Notes: generated from the letters alone by a model not told the origin. A stretch of 64,000 nt of DNA from Bursaphelenchus xylophilus (GCA_904066235.2 CAJFCV020000005.1:11031501-11095500), one strand, 5' to 3'; shown: positions 10,831 to 21,926, counted from the first letter of the stretch. Made by a program: numbers and translations.

Positions 10831-11149
10831 GCCAAAAAGTGCCTTTCTCTGTGACTGCGCTCCCCGGTTTGCGTACTCTCGCAAAACTTTGAGGAGGTCG
10901 CAACTCTCTTTCAATATCTCGGATGGGCCTGCAAAGCACAAGCGCAAAATTTCAGGGGTTAATATGGAACCTACGCGCGGCATTTGCGCCAAGTCTCTGG
11001 TCGACATGGAAGATGAGTTACATAAAATTGAGGAGTTGATCAACAGTCCAGACGAAGTATGCCAGTGAAAATTTCAGGAGATCCATTTGCTCATTTGCTA
11101 TAGTTTATGGACATATGTGCATGCGAAATACTTCCATCTCCAACTGAAA

Positions 11150-11245
11150 CAAACTCTGGAGGTATTTTGCCGCGTTTCTGATACTTCCCGGATGCTAAAT
11201 GGTAAACTTTTTGCCACTCGATCAGATCTCTCTGCGGGCCCACAG
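11150..11245. mobile_element. Family C MITE, right half
   Basis: TTTGCCGCGTTTCTGATACT through TTTTTGCCACTCGATCAG corresponds to the right arm of the element at 3089. Confidence 0.55.
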
Positions 11246-11284
11246 TTGCGGAAACCACAAATCTCTCCGGTCTTTCGACGAGGC

Positions 11285-11437
11285 TATCAGTCTGTCGGGA
11301 AAATAATGAGCACTCTGTCGCATCGAAAATATCGCCGCTGAGAAACTGAATTTTGTCGCTAAATCAAATTGCTTTTCGCTTCAGCGACACGGTCTATGCA
11401 GCGACATTGGGCTTATTATTTTCCCGACAGACTGATA
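11285..11437. mobile_element. Family A MITE, complete
   Basis: TATCAGTCTGTCGGGAAAAT ... ATTTTCCCGACAGACTGATA, about 153 bp. The interior has the usual GAAACTGAATTTTGTCGC and CAAATTGCTTTTCGCTTCAG blocks. Confidence 0.85.
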
Positions 11438-11807
11438 AAAAAGAAATGATTTATGAAATTTATAAGCAATTTTATTTCTTCACTCTCTTTTTGCGGTCTA
11501 ACTAGAAGACTTTTGCTATTTTTTCACGATCAAAAAGCGATGAATACAAACAGCAAAAATAAACAACAAAACTTACTGTACAAAACGTCCGGATTACAAT
11601 GGCATTAATTTTCTTTCCGTTTGCAAATAAACATTAACCCCTAACCCATCGACGGAGAGTTGGGGGCGCGCTTACGCAAAGCCTCTGATCGTCTTTACAT
11701 GGGACATGTTTGCTTATCAGTTCCTCCACTCCCCTATTCTGCTGGAAACGACTCAGTTCCCCCTCCGCTTCAAGGTGTTATTCATACTCTCTGCCGCAAC
11801 TTTGTCA

Positions 11808-14800
11808 ATGTCCTATACGCTGCGGAAATTGCTTTTGTTCGCGACGCTCTTGTTGGCCATTGACAAATGTTGCTGCCTGCAGTGTCATGAAGGTAAGGTG
11901 CCATGAATTTGGAGGTGTTTCAAAATGCTTTTCAAGGGTTTATGAGGAGAGTGAGTCAGCGAAAAAATGAAAAGTTTCGGTAGAGAAAAGTGAGTTCATA
12001 AATATCAGTCTGGCCGAAAAAAAGAACCGGCAGGCATTCCGTCGCAGGTTTTTGCAGTCTAATTTGCATCACGGAGAAACTTGGATCGCCGGAAAACTAG
12101 GCATGGCTCCGGGCCGGGCTTTGCAAAATTTTCCGGCCCGGGCCGGGCCGACTGATTTCTCGGCCCGCCTGCGGGCTTTGATTTTTAGGCCCGGCTCGGG
12201 CCGGCCCGGTTTGTTTGACAAGGAAAGTACTTTTATGGGGGCTCCTACTTTTTGACGGGACATATCTCAAAAAATCAGAAAAAATGTGCTGATCAAGGAT
12301 ATATAAATCTTAGCTGCCCATTTTAGGTTTTTAGGGGTGAAAACTCAATCGGAAGTGGGCTTAAAGTCCTATATAAACCCCTTTTCGCTTAATTTTTCAC
12401 AGGTTTACAATTTTTATTTTGGCTTAAAATTATGTTTATTCAGTTTCTAAGACGTAAAAAATCAGTCTTGGGACAAAAATTTACTTTTCCGACCTTCAAC
12501 TTCAAAAAAAGTTGATTCGGCCCAAAAGGGAAATCGAACCCGTGCGGCGTTCCCCCTCTTGATTCCCAGACTACGGCACTAACCACTCGGCCACACCGCT
12601 CTCTTCCGAGGGAAGAGACGGACTGCGCTTTTTATCGTTTCGAATGCCTGCGCCTTTTGTAGGGAATTTAAGCCAGTTTTTGGGCATTTTCACCCCTAAA
12701 AACCCAAAATGGGCAGCTAAGATTTATATATCCTTGATCAGCACATTTTTTGTGATTTTTTGAGATATGTCCCGTCAAAAAGTAGGAGCCCCCATAAAAG
12801 TACTTTCCTTGTGAAATCTGAGTTTTGCCCGGAAAAAAAGGAAAAAACAAACTTTTTCGATATAATTTTTCATTTTTTCAAACACAATGCTGATAGCAAA
12901 CGTAAAATGATCTTATGTACCTAGGTTTTGCTAAATTTTTCTTTACATTTTGCAAAAATTTGTCATAATTTTCCTTTCATGTCCGCTTTCTTTCCTTCCA
13001 GCCTAGTATAAAAAATTTCCGGGCCGAACCGGGCCGGGCTTTCCAAATTTTTCAAGCCCGGGCCGGGCCGGGCTTGGAGATTTAAGCCCGGGCCTGCGGC
13101 CCGGGCCGGGCCGGGCCGGACTACCCCGGTTTGCAGCCATGCTTACGGAAAACAGCAAGAACGACGGATCACCCAAAAAAGAGGCTCTTGCACAGTGCAA
13201 ACCGTTTTTTTTTGTTTTGCACTGTGCAATCAGCAAAATTCCCCAAATTTTGGCGATTTTTCCAAACCACGCGCGCTTTCTTGCATCGCATTGCAAAAAC
13301 TTTCATTTCCGGGGTTGCGATTTCGAAGTGAGGGGAAGCCCGGTTCCTTCTCGGCCACAGTGATATCAGTCTGTCGGGAAAATAGTGTGGATTTGTCGTA
13401 GCAAAACGTGTCGCCTTGTCGCCGCCAAATCTCCAGCGGAAGGTCGCCGCAAACCGCCGGTTTTAAGGCTCCACGATTCCATACTATTTTCCCGACAGAC
13501 TGATAATAAAGAGTGAGTCAGAGAGGAAGGAACGCTCTTTTCCAGACAAAATACTACGCTGTTTTAAAAGTGCGGAGACTTTTTTCGCGGCTCACATTGC
13601 GTATTGCCCCTTTTTGCACCATTGTTTTTTTGCGGCGACGCAGTTGAAAAAAAGCTTGCGTCGCGGCGATTTTCGAAAAAGCACACTGCAAATAGCTTTG
13701 CGACAAAAAGCCTGCCTCACTTTTGAAAAAGCGTAGCATGAATTTTTGTGGGTAAGTTTGGATAAAAAAGCGGTTGTGAGCGATGAAATTTTTACGTACG
13801 AAAAACCGCCTGTTAAATATTTCAATTTTATATATGTATTATACCTACGTAGATATGTACCTGTTTTCAGATGTCATCAACGGCGAAGGCTTCGAACTGA
13901 TAGAGTGCGAGGACGGCACGGATTACTGTGCGAAACTGATCAACGACAAAGGAGTGAAAGGATCCGAAGAGTACAGGTCCGTTGTTTCTATTTTTTTTTC
14001 ACATAAATTTACACAGTGACGGACCTGATCCAGTGGCAAAAGACGTACCATTTTGCATCCGGGAAGTATCAAAAATGTGGCAAAATACCTCCAACTCCAA
14101 GTGAAAAAAACTCGAATTTCAAAATGCGCGCCTGGTCTTTTTATAAGGGGGAAAGGGCCCCCTTTCAAATGAAGTTTTTTCACTTGAAAGGGGAAGCATT
14201 TTGCCACATTTTTGATGCTTCTCGAATGCAAAATGATACGTTTTTTGCCACTAGATCGGCTCCGTCACTGTATATGGCTCAAAATTAGTCTTATCCGACC
14301 AAAAAGGTCTTATCAGTCTGTCGGGAAAATAATGAGCACTCTGTCGCGTCGAAAATCGCAGGAGAAAATGAATTGTGCCGCGGAAAAATCAAATTGCTTT
14401 ACACTTCAGCGACACGACCGGCGCAGCGACATTCTGCTCATTATTTTCCTGACAGACTGAATTCATTTTAAAATTAGACCTATCAGTCTGTCGGGAAAAT
14501 AACGACGGATCGTTGCGCCTCGGAATCCCCCCATCATCGCTTTGCGACTGCAAGCCGCGGCTTGGGATTTGGTGCGCGATAGCGGCGAGGCGAGAGATTT
14601 TGCTGCGACGATCCGCCGTTATTTTCCCGACAGACTGATATTTCTGCCATTCTGAACATTCATCAATGAGGGCTGTCGAATTTTATCAGTCTGTCGGGAA
14701 AATAATGAGCATTCTGTCGCCTCGAAAATCGAAGGAGAAAATGAATTGTTTCGCGACAAAATCAAATTGCTTTTCACTTCAGCGGCACGACCGGCGCAGC

Positions 14801-15046
14801 GACATTGTGCTCATTATTTTCCGACAGATTGATACCTTTTTTCATAACTTTTTTTGGCTCGACCCTCGATTTTTCAGAGCCTGCGCGACGCCCAAGATGT
14901 GTCAAACGGAAGGCCATTTCACACTCGTCTTCTACAAAGGCCTGCATCTCCATTGTTGCAAGGAAGAGGGCTGTAATTCCAGCACATCGACCGTACTCAG
15001 CCTCTCTTCTCTTGTTGCTGCCATCTTATTGTACAGACTGTTATAA
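11808..15046 (+). CDS. Ly6/three-finger (ET-module type) secreted or GPI-anchored protein
   Basis: Three exons, 11808-11892, 13871-13976 and 14878-15046, join in phases 1 and 2 to give 119 aa. Residues 1-24 are a signal peptide ending in a short Cys run. The mature part begins LQC and carries spaced cysteines (ECEDGTDYC, ACATPKMC). It ends with the family signature HCCKEEGCNSS, i.e. CC-x4-CN, diagnostic of Ly6/uPAR-type three-finger folds. The last ~18 residues are hydrophobic (SLSSLVAAILLYRLL), as in GPI-anchor signals. Such nematode proteins are cell-surface or secreted, and the ligand cannot be told from sequence. The exon 2 donor is a weak GTCCGT, while the duplicate copy at 9888 has GTCAGT. 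Intron 1 holds the 593-bp tRNA-like element and intron 2 three family A MITEs. Start chosen as the ATG that gives the signal peptide. Confidence 0.85.
12219..12811. mobile_element. 593-bp TIR element carrying a tRNA-like unit, copy 1
   Basis: Inverted arms of about 120 bp begin CAAGGAAAGTACTTTTATGG at 12219 and return inverted, ending at 12811. A TGA flanks both sides (12216-12218, 12812-12814). The length is exactly that of the copy at 47591. The arms contain TGATCAAGGATATATAAATC and CTTAGCTGCCCATTTTAGG. The centre, on the minus strand, carries the tRNA-like sequence with Pol III boxes. No protein is encoded. The 3-bp TNA duplication resembles Harbinger/Tourist-type MITEs. Confidence 0.85.
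12525..12601 (-). tRNA. tRNA-like sequence (long variable arm), probably not a functional tRNA
   Basis: On the minus strand, box A TGGCCGAGTGG (12593-12583) fits the consensus fully. Box B GGTTCGATTTC (12540-12530) fits at 10 of 11 positions. Their spacing suits a long variable arm (Ser/Leu type). A run of seven T follows at about 12505. The acceptor stem does not pair and the anticodon stem is poor, so I assign no identity. It may be a Pol III transcript rather than a tRNA. Confidence 0.4.
13364..13505. mobile_element. Family A MITE, complete
   Basis: TATCAGTCTGTCGGGAAAAT ... ATTTTCCCGACAGACTGATA with a TGTGG/CCATA-type interior subfamily. Confidence 0.85.
13553..13738. mobile_element. MITE (family L) with TACGCT ends
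   Basis: ACGCTGTTTTAAAAGTGCGG at the left, inverted as CACTTTTGAAAAAGCGTAGC at the right. Related ends occur at 17300-17345 and 29194-29340 and bound the array at 51616-53604. Confidence 0.65.
14012..14270. mobile_element. Family C MITE in Ly6-gene intron 2
   Basis: CACAGTGACGGACCTGATCC ... CTCCGTCACTG, flanked by TA. The uninterrupted site is visible in the duplicate copy near 9948, so the insertion came after that duplication. Confidence 0.8.
14311..14460. mobile_element. Family A MITE
   Basis: TATCAGTCTGTCGGGAAAAT ... ATTTTCCTGACAGACTGA. The interior is of the AATGAATTGTG / GCTTTACACTTCAGCGAC type. Confidence 0.8.
14481..14640. mobile_element. Family A MITE, AACGGCGGATCG subfamily
   Basis: Ends TATCAGTCTGTCGGGAAAAT / ATTTTCCCGACAGACTGATA. 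The interior carries CATCATCGCTTTGCGACTGC and GCCGCGGCTTGGGATTTGG. The same subfamily is at 20937, 21392 and 43880. Confidence 0.85.
14684..14834. mobile_element. Family A MITE
   Basis: TATCAGTCTGTCGGGAAAAT ... TTTTCCGACAGATTGATA, ending 43 bases before exon 3 of the Ly6-like gene. Confidence 0.8.
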
Positions 15047-15520
15047 TGCCCGGTATAAATGCGCTCAATGAATATGGATTGAATGAATTGAATGGGTTGA
15101 ATGACCTTTGGTCAGATCGCATTCCTCGCCGCATTTTTTTGCCTGGGGCGAAAAAAATTTGACGAAAAATTTCGAACAAATTACCGATTCCAATGCGTCG
15201 GCTAAAAATGGAAATCTGCGCCCCGAAGAGCGTGCGCTTTGTAATAATTGAAATTCAGTTTCTCAACGTTTCGTCCGGAAATTACAGCGTCCCGCGTTCC
15301 CGCCGCCGGCCATATAAAGTGTGCTGGTCCTCGGCTTGTCGTGATCTTGTCGACCGATGGTCGGTTTTCTGTAGTCCGGTCAGCAAGGGGGAGGGGATCA
15401 AGGTCGGGTTTGGCGATATGGTGGTGGGGTTAAGTGAAGGTTTTATTAGATTTTTATAGTACATACTAGCAAGTCGTTGGATTTTCGGGACAGCCACAAA
15501 TACCCAGTCTTTTGCAGAAC
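15047..15520. other. 3' flank of the Ly6-like gene, no gene seen
   Basis: Contains TGAATATGGATTGAATGAATTGAATGGGTTGAATG, a short GAATGGATT-type tandem, just after the stop. No exon is supported. Confidence 0.4.
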
Positions 15521-15521
15521 C

Positions 15522-15915
15522 TATCAGTTTGTCGGGAAAGTAATGGAAGCAAGGTCATAAGGAGTTTTCGATATCTCGACTGCGCCTGCAAAACGCGAGT
15601 TTTAAAAAGCATATGTCCATTTTAAAATCAGCAGGCAAAATTTTTCATAATGTCAAGTACAATATCGGGGCAGTGTGGGTAGCAGGTGGACCTTATCTGG
15701 CCTTGTCATATACGATTTAGAAGCGCTTTATCAGAGCTTAAAACCAGTACATCCAACATACTCCGTAATGCGTTTCAAAGCTTACAAGAATTCGCACAAG
15801 TCGACGACCCAAAAAAGTTTCGTCCAAATGAAGTGTCAAAATTTACAAAAGAAATAAAATAATTCCGAGAAAAATCCCTGGGTTGCCGTGCACCGTTATT
15901 TTCCCGACAGACTGA
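15522..15915. mobile_element. Family A ends about 390 bp apart
   Basis: TATCAGTTTGTCGGGAAAGT at 15522 and ATTTTCCCGACAGACTGA ending 15915. The interior is unlike other family A members, so this is either a longer subfamily or two half-elements. Confidence 0.5.
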
Positions 15916-16002
15916 CAGTCGATCCGCAAAGTCGCTCGAGTGATTTTGGCGACATGCACTGTGCGATAGCGAAAAAATTTCAAGGCACTTTGCAAAAATG
16001 CT

Positions 16003-16190
16003 AATAGTACTAGTCGCGACTTAAAGTCCTGACACATTTGCACAGTGCATTTTGTTTTTCTTTCGGACCCGTCGCGGCAATTCCCCGTTTTTGCACTGGC
16101 GACATGCACTTTCGCGCGAACTTGCCACTTTTCTCGCGCGACGGCCACGACAAAATGTGTCAGGACTTTATGGCGCGACTAGTATCAGTC
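16003..16190. mobile_element. Palindromic MITE (family K, TACTAGTCGCG ends)
   Basis: AGTACTAGTCGCGACTTAAA with GTCCTGACACATTTGCACAG at the left returns inverted as CAAAATGTGTCAGGACTTTA and TGGCGCGACTAGTATC. Related ends are at 20636-20937 and 56484. Confidence 0.7.
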
Positions 16191-16429
16191 CGTTTTCAAG
16201 TCCCTGCTTTCCGAGGGAAGAGAAAGAGGAAATTTTTGCGAATTTTTCGGTCGATTTTTCTCGTCTTATTCCGCAGCTGGAAAGCGGGTATTTTTACCAA
16301 AGTTGAACGGCTCGATCCACTAGTCATTTTCCGAAACATTTTCTACCGCTTGCCTAAAAAAATCCGCCGTTTTTTGCCAATTACTAAAAAAGATTAGTAC
16401 CAAGGACTCCTCTGAAAATCTTCATACTA

Positions 16430-16590
16430 AAATCACAAGTTTCACGGGTTGAATTGCACTCACTGCTGCGGAAATTGCGTTTTATTTTTTGCCTCGCGTG
16501 CGTAATTTTCACATTCTTTCCGATTCCGCGGATTGGGCTATCAACGAAATTCGTGGCCACGCGTTCCGGCCTTCTAATCTTAAAGTGTAA
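16430..16590 (+). pseudogene. Possible second Ly6-type first exon, lacking an ATG
   Basis: The stretch CTGCTGCGGAAATTGCGTTT resembles CTGCGGAAATTGCTTTTG in exon 1 of the Ly6-like gene. The frame continues as a hydrophobic run and ends LKCNGG before a GT, parallel to LQCHE before the donor at 11893. No in-frame ATG precedes it, and I could not find matching second or third exons downstream. It may be a decayed paralog or a coincidence. Confidence 0.25.
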
Positions 16591-16847
16591 TGGCGGTAAA
16601 AAAAGACTGCTAAAAATAGAAAGTGTTACATTAATTGTTGTGGAGAAGAGTGTGGACCTAAAATACAATCCGGGAAGACGAAGATAGGGTTTAATTTAAA
16701 AGTATAACAACCTTGACTCTTACAATTACTATACATGTCGGATTTGACTACAATTCAAAGAGGTTTCGAAAACTAAACAACTTCCCAAAGGCGTGTGTTT
16801 TGTTGCGTTTTGTCGTGTTTTTGAGGGCTGCAAATGGCTGGGCTTAC

Positions 16848-17245
16848 TGTCCGTCTGTCGGAAAAATAATGAGGATTAGTATTGGGTCAAATTCTCAGTC
16901 GCTGCGAGCCGTCGAAAAGCGATGATGGGCCGTTTTTGGGTGCGAAAAATCCACATTATTTTCCCGACAGAATGATATCAGTTTGTCGGGAAAATAATGT
17001 GGATTTGAACGGTGCAAAAAAATGGGGAAAATGCAATTTTGGGCGCGAAAAATCCACATTATTTTCCCGACAGAATGATGTAAGTTTGTCGGGAAAATAA
17101 TGTGGACTGGCACGGTGCAAAAAAGTGGGGAAAATGCAATTTTGGGCGCGAAAAATCCACATTATTTTCCCGACAGAATGATATCAGTTTGTCGGGAAGA
17201 TAATGTGGATTTGAACGGTGCAAAAAAGTGGGGAAAATGCACAGT
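16848..17245. repeat. Head-to-tail array of short family A MITEs
   Basis: Four consecutive units of about 105 bp each start TCAGTTTGTCGGGAAAATAA (or a close variant). They continue TGTGGATTTGAACGGTGCAA and end TCCACATTATTTTCCCGACA. Units 2-4 are nearly identical. Only the last lacks its right end, where it runs into a TGCACAGTGCAAATGCAA segment. Confidence 0.8.
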
Positions 17246-17589
17246 GCAAATGCAAAATGTTCAAAAAGTTGCAAAAAATTAGGTAAAATGGCACGATTTG
17301 ACGCGAAAAAAAAGTCTACGCACTTTCGAAAAAGTGTGATGATTTTTTTAAAAAATTTTATTTTGGTACTGGAACGGCCTTAAAATTGGCCAAAAATAGC
17401 AAAAAATAAAAAAATGTATTAACCAATTTTTGCTGCCTTCCCCTCAGGCAATTACCGGCACAATGATGTTTCATTTTTTACAATGTAATATAAAAAATTT
17501 GTAGGCACTAGATCCGGAAAAGTCTTGATAATTAAATTGTTTTTTTTTGAAATTTTTTAAAATTACAATTTTTTGCAAATTACACTTTT

Positions 17590-20205
17590 TTTAAAAATTA
17601 CAATTTTTTTTAAAATTGTAAGTTTTAAAAGAGAGTTTTTTACAAACTGAAGCTTCCCTCCAAGGGGCCCGGACATTGTTGCAACGACCATCACCAAATT
17701 TCTTGAAACTAGGCCAGGAGAAGGGCCTGGGCATGCTGATGAAAAGCGAAGAAGGGTTTCGCGAAATTTCATCCATTCCGGGATTACTGTAACATTTTGT
17801 ATTTTATAAAGTGGCGTTGGTTGTGGGCCGGGTGATGGTTGTATGAGTCCAAAACTTTTTGTGTGACTGTTTTCGACCACGGCCAACATTTTCCTAATTG
17901 AAATGTTTTTTGTATCTCTTCATCTTTTGGTAGTACCGTAACCCTCAACATACCATATCGATTACTGCCAAAAACTGGGAAAAGTGTAACCAGTTTTTAA
18001 GCTTGATTATAAAGGTTGGACACACTCTCCGTAAAATAAGACCAAAAAATCGAAAATAAAAATATAAGTTTTTGAGATATACGCGTTCAAAGTTGCTATG
18101 TTCGGTTACTGTAAGACCAAAATGAAGATGATGAATTTTCAAACGGTACGATTGATTGCCACGCCTCACCCATTAATAGACTAGCCTGAGAAAAATATTT
18201 TCAGATAAAAAAATAAATATTTGAGGCTTTATTTCAGCCTTTATACGATGGTTACTGTAGTTTCTAACTTTTATCAATTTCGCAAACCATTTTTTTCAAA
18301 TGACGCATTTAGACCAGCTATCCCATTGAGAAATGTGTGTACAACGTAAAAATCAAAAAATCAAGGTTACAGTACTCTCATTTCTTGAAATAAAGGGAGA
18401 TTACGGTAGCCGTATCCGCTTTTTTCGCTGTTTGGCCGCGGCATTCTTTGGAGCTGCAAGTGTAACCAGATTTAAGACTGGAAATTTGTTCAGAATATCC
18501 AGGGGAGTATTTTAGAAAAAAATCGCGAAAATAAAAATATAAGTTTTTGAGAAAATCCGGGATTACGGTCATTTTAGGGGGTTTTTGGGCTGTTTGGCCG
18601 CGGCATTCTTTGGAGATGCTGGTGTAACCAGATTTGAGACTGGAAATTCACTCAGATTGGATAGAGGAGTATTTTAGCAAAAAATCGCGAAAATAAAAAT
18701 ATAAGTTTTTGAGAAAATCCGGGATTACGGTCATTTTAGGGGGTTTTTGGGCTGTTTGGCCGCGGCATTCTTTGGAGCTGCAAGTGTAACCAGATTTGAG
18801 ACCGGAAATATCTTCAGAATATACTGTGGAGTATTTTAGCAAAAAATCCCGAAAATAAAAATATAAGTTTTTGAGAAAATCCGGGATTACGGTAATTTCG
18901 GACAGGAAATCCCCTAAAATCACAGTAATTTCGAAATTTCTCAAAAACTTATATTTTTATTTTCGCGATTTTTTCCTAAAATACTCCTCTATCCATTTTG
19001 AGTGAATTTCCAGTCTCAAATCTGGTTACACTAGCAGCTCCAAAGAATGCCGCGGCCAAACAGCCCAAAAACCCCCTAAAATGACCGTAATCCCGGATTT
19101 TCTCAAAAACTTATATTTTTATTTTCGCGATTTTTTGCTAAAATACTCCTCTATCCAATCTGAGTGAATTTCCAGTCTCAAATCTGGTTACACCAGCATC
19201 TCCAAAGAATGCCGCGGCCAAACAGCCCAAAAACCCCCTAAAATGACCGTAATCCCGGATTTTCTCAAAAACTTATATTTTTATTTTCGCGATTTTTTTC
19301 TAAAATACTCCCCTGGATATTCTGAACAAATTTCCAGTCTTAAATCTGGTTACACTTGCAGCTCCAAAGAATGCCGCGGCCAAACAGCGAAAAAAGCGGA
19401 TACGGCTACCGTAATCTCCCTTTATTTCAAGAAATGAGAGTACTGTAACCTTGATTTTTTGATTTTTACGTTGTACACACATTTCTCAATGGGATAGCTG
19501 GTCTAAATGCGTCATTTGAAAAAAATGGTTTGCGAAATTGATAAAAGTTAGAAACTACAGTAACCATCGTATAAAGGCTGAAATAAAGCCTCAAATATTT
19601 ATTTTTTTATCTGAAAATATTTTTCTCAGGCTAGTCTATTAATGGGTGAGGCGTGGCAATCAATCGTACCGTTTGAAAATTCATCATCTTCATTTTGGTC
19701 TTACAGTAACCGAACATAGCAACTTTGAACGCGTATATCTCAAAAACTTATATTTTTATTTTCGATTTTTTGGTCTTATTTTACGGAGAGTGTGTCCAAC
19801 CTTTATAATCAAGCTTAAAAACTGGTTACACTTTTCCCAGTTTTTGGCAGTAATCGATATGGTATGTTGAGGGTTACGGTACTACCAAAAGATGAAGAGA
19901 TACAAAAAACATTTCAATTAGGAAAATGTTGGCCATGGTCGAAAACATCCAGTCGGTAGGTTTCATTCGCAACGCTCCATCCCTCAGCCCATCACAATAG
20001 AAACTTTACATAACACAAAATGTTACAGTAATCCTCGAATAATGCAAATTTCGCAAAAACGTTTGACACTTTCGATGTACGCCCTGTGGGTCTTCTATGA
20101 GCCAAATTTGAAGAAATTCGGTGATGGTCACCGCAACAATGTCCGGGCCATGCTTCACTTTGTAAAAAAGTCCGTTTTAAAATGTAAAAAAAGGCTGTTC
20201 GTTGT
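17590..20205. mobile_element. Large foldback palindrome, about 2.6 kb
   Basis: Every position x between about 17868 and 19948 pairs with 37815-x without indels, so the arms are ~1.03 kb and almost identical. Examples are ACCCTCAACATACCATATCG at 17942 and its complement at about 19854. Outside this, 17640-17800 matches 20000-20165 inverted but with clear divergence (GGACATTGTTGCAACGACCA vs its imperfect complement). No coding sequence was recognised. Inner arms carry about three copies each of a ~190-bp repeat. Confidence 0.85.
18420..19395. repeat. ~190-bp repeats inside the foldback arms
   Basis: Units contain GGCCGCGGCATTCTTTGGAG, TGTAACCAGATT(T/C)GAGAC, GAGTATTTTAGCAAAAAATC and ATAAGTTTTTGAGAAAATCC. 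They are direct within an arm and inverted between arms. Confidence 0.8.
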
Positions 20206-20635
20206 AAAACCGCCTTTTTTGCGCACGTATCCGGTTTTGTTTGAAATGCCGGGAACACTTTAGACCAGCGAACACGTTGCCTGAGGCATGAGTAAGGAAA
20301 AGTGGGGGGAGGGGAAGATCTGGGTGGCGGAACTATTTTAGGGAATCTCGATATGTCAGGTGTGGTATATAAGGAGCGGAGAGAGTGGAGTTTGAAGCTC
20401 ATTTGTAAGTGCATTCTCAGGACAAGTTGGGTACTACTACGCCTTTTCCAAAGTCCGTGTTAGGCGGCCCAAATTTCTTGAGAGGTTTTCGCATTGTTCG
20501 CAACACTTGTCGCGCGGAGATAGTCGCGTCATCAAGTCCGTAGAACTTTTTTGGCGACGTCGCGCGGTGAGCTCGCAGAAAAACTGTCGCCAGTGCAAAG
20601 AACGGGAAGTCGCAGCAACTCGGGGGAGGGCACTG

Positions 20636-20937
20636 TGCAAATTCCACGGACTTTATGGCACGACTGGAAAGTACTAGGCGGGCCAAAAAGTCTTGCCATG
20701 TTTTTGAACCGTGCGGACGCATGAATTCGGCGTTGCGACAAAGTGTCGCGCGATAAAAAGTTTGGCGGGGTGCGAATGAAGAGCGCACTGTGCGTTGTTT
20801 ACCCTTTTTCAAAACAATCTTTTTGCACTGTGCCGGGTCGCAGCGCACCGTGAATTTTGCTTATCGCAGCGCGATAAATTTCATGCACGACGGCGCACTG
20901 TGCAAAAATGTCAAGACTTTTTGGCCCGCCTAGTACT
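20636..20937. mobile_element. Palindromic MITE with AGTACTAGGCGGGCC ends
   Basis: AGTACTAGGCGGGCCAAAAA at 20670 and its inverse ending at 20935. Just left (20636-20669) is the right end of a family K element, ACTTTATGGCACGACTGG. Confidence 0.65.
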
Positions 20938-21095
20938 ATCAGTCTGTCGGGAAAATAACGGCGGATCGTCGCGCCTCGGAGTCGCTCATCATCGCTTTGC
21001 GACTGCAAGCCGCGGCTTGGGATTTGGTGCGCGATAGCGGCGAGGCGAGACATTTTGATGCGACGATCCGCCGTTATTTTTCCGACAGACTGATA
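20937..21095. mobile_element. Family A MITE, AACGGCGGATCG subfamily
   Basis: TATCAGTCTGTCGGGAAAAT ... TTTTTCCGACAGACTGATA, with the GCTTTGCGACTGCAAGCCGC interior. Confidence 0.85.
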
Positions 21096-21097
21096 GT

Positions 21098-21350
21098 GTT
21101 TCCGTAAAGTGCGTAGACTTTTTTCGGCCTTTTTTTTGCACAGTGCATAATGCGCGACGCGATCCTCTTCGAAACATTTTTCACTCTGCAATTTCTTTTA
21201 AAAAAATTCGCGCCATATGAGAAAAGTGTCGTCGCTGCAATATTGCATTTCCACGGTGTCGAAGATCAAATGCATGCCGTAAAAAAGAGGTTTTGTGCAC
21301 GGTGCGGCGCACGACAAAAGTCTACGCACTTTCTGGAACGACTACTCGTC
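21098..21350. mobile_element. Family B MITE
   Basis: GTTTCCGTAAAGTGCGTAGA at the left and GTCTACGCACTTTCTGGAAC at the right, about 250 bp apart. Confidence 0.65.
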
Positions 21351-21391
21351 GTGCCATAAAATTCGTAGAATTTTTTCGGCGAGTCGCGGGA

Positions 21392-21550
21392 TATCAGTCT
21401 GTCGGGAAAATAACGGCGGATCGTCGCAGCAAAATGTCTCGCCTCGCCGCTATCGCGCACCAACTCCCAAGCCGCGGCTTGCAGTCGCAGAGCGATGATG
21501 GGCGATTCCAAAGCGCGAAAACCCGCCGTTATTTTCCCGACAGACTGATA
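21392..21550. mobile_element. Family A MITE, inverted interior
   Basis: Family A ends with the AACGGCGGATCG interior in the opposite orientation to the copy at 20937 (CAACTCCCAAGCCGCGGCTT). Confidence 0.85.
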
Positions 21551-21782
21551 CGTGCGCAGAAAAGTGCATGCCGCAAGTGCAAAAAAAGAGGAAGTCGCGC
21601 GGGTGAAACGAAAACAATAGTGTTTACCAGTGTTTCTCCTTGAAAAGGAGTAATTTGCGGGGTAAAAAAAGCGGGGAGACCCCGTTTGACTTATGCTTTT
21701 TAGGGGTTTCTGAAGCCATTTTACGGGAAATTCTCAGCGAAAAGTGCCCGAAAATCCCGCACCTTACGGGAATATCGAAAAT

Positions 21783-21926
21783 ACTGTCGGGAAAATAATG
21801 AACACAATGTCACTGCGACAATCGCGGCGCTCAATCAAAAAACAATTTGATTTTGTCGCGATTCAATTCATTTTCTCATCGGCAATTATGCGACAGAGTG
21901 CTCATTATTTTCCCGACAGACTGACA
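21783..21926. mobile_element. Family A MITE
   Basis: ACTGTCGGGAAAATAATGAA ... ATTATTTTCCCGACAGACTG. The leftmost bases have decayed. Confidence 0.75.

Larger units (their letters stand above)
12100..13130. repeat. GGCCCGGGCC-rich inverted repeat element
   Basis: GGGCCGGGC-rich segments at 12108-12212 and, inverted, at 13019-13128 flank about 800 bp. They look like the arms of one GC-rich palindromic element, interrupted at 12219-12811 by the tRNA-like-bearing element. Related GGCCCG sequence appears near 49320. Confidence 0.55.

Noticed and set aside
15193..15459. 88-residue plus-strand frame
   Set aside because: No signal, domain or splice support, and it ends in a low-complexity GTGG/TTTTA stretch.
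16848..17245. CRISPR-like array (regular repeats with short spacers)
   Set aside because: The units are complete MITEs with inverted ends and near-identical interiors in a eukaryotic context; there are no unique spacers or cas genes.
17945..19870. Pairs of identical 60-74-residue frames on opposite strands
   Set aside because: They are mirror images produced by the palindrome arms. No family motif, no splice structure.
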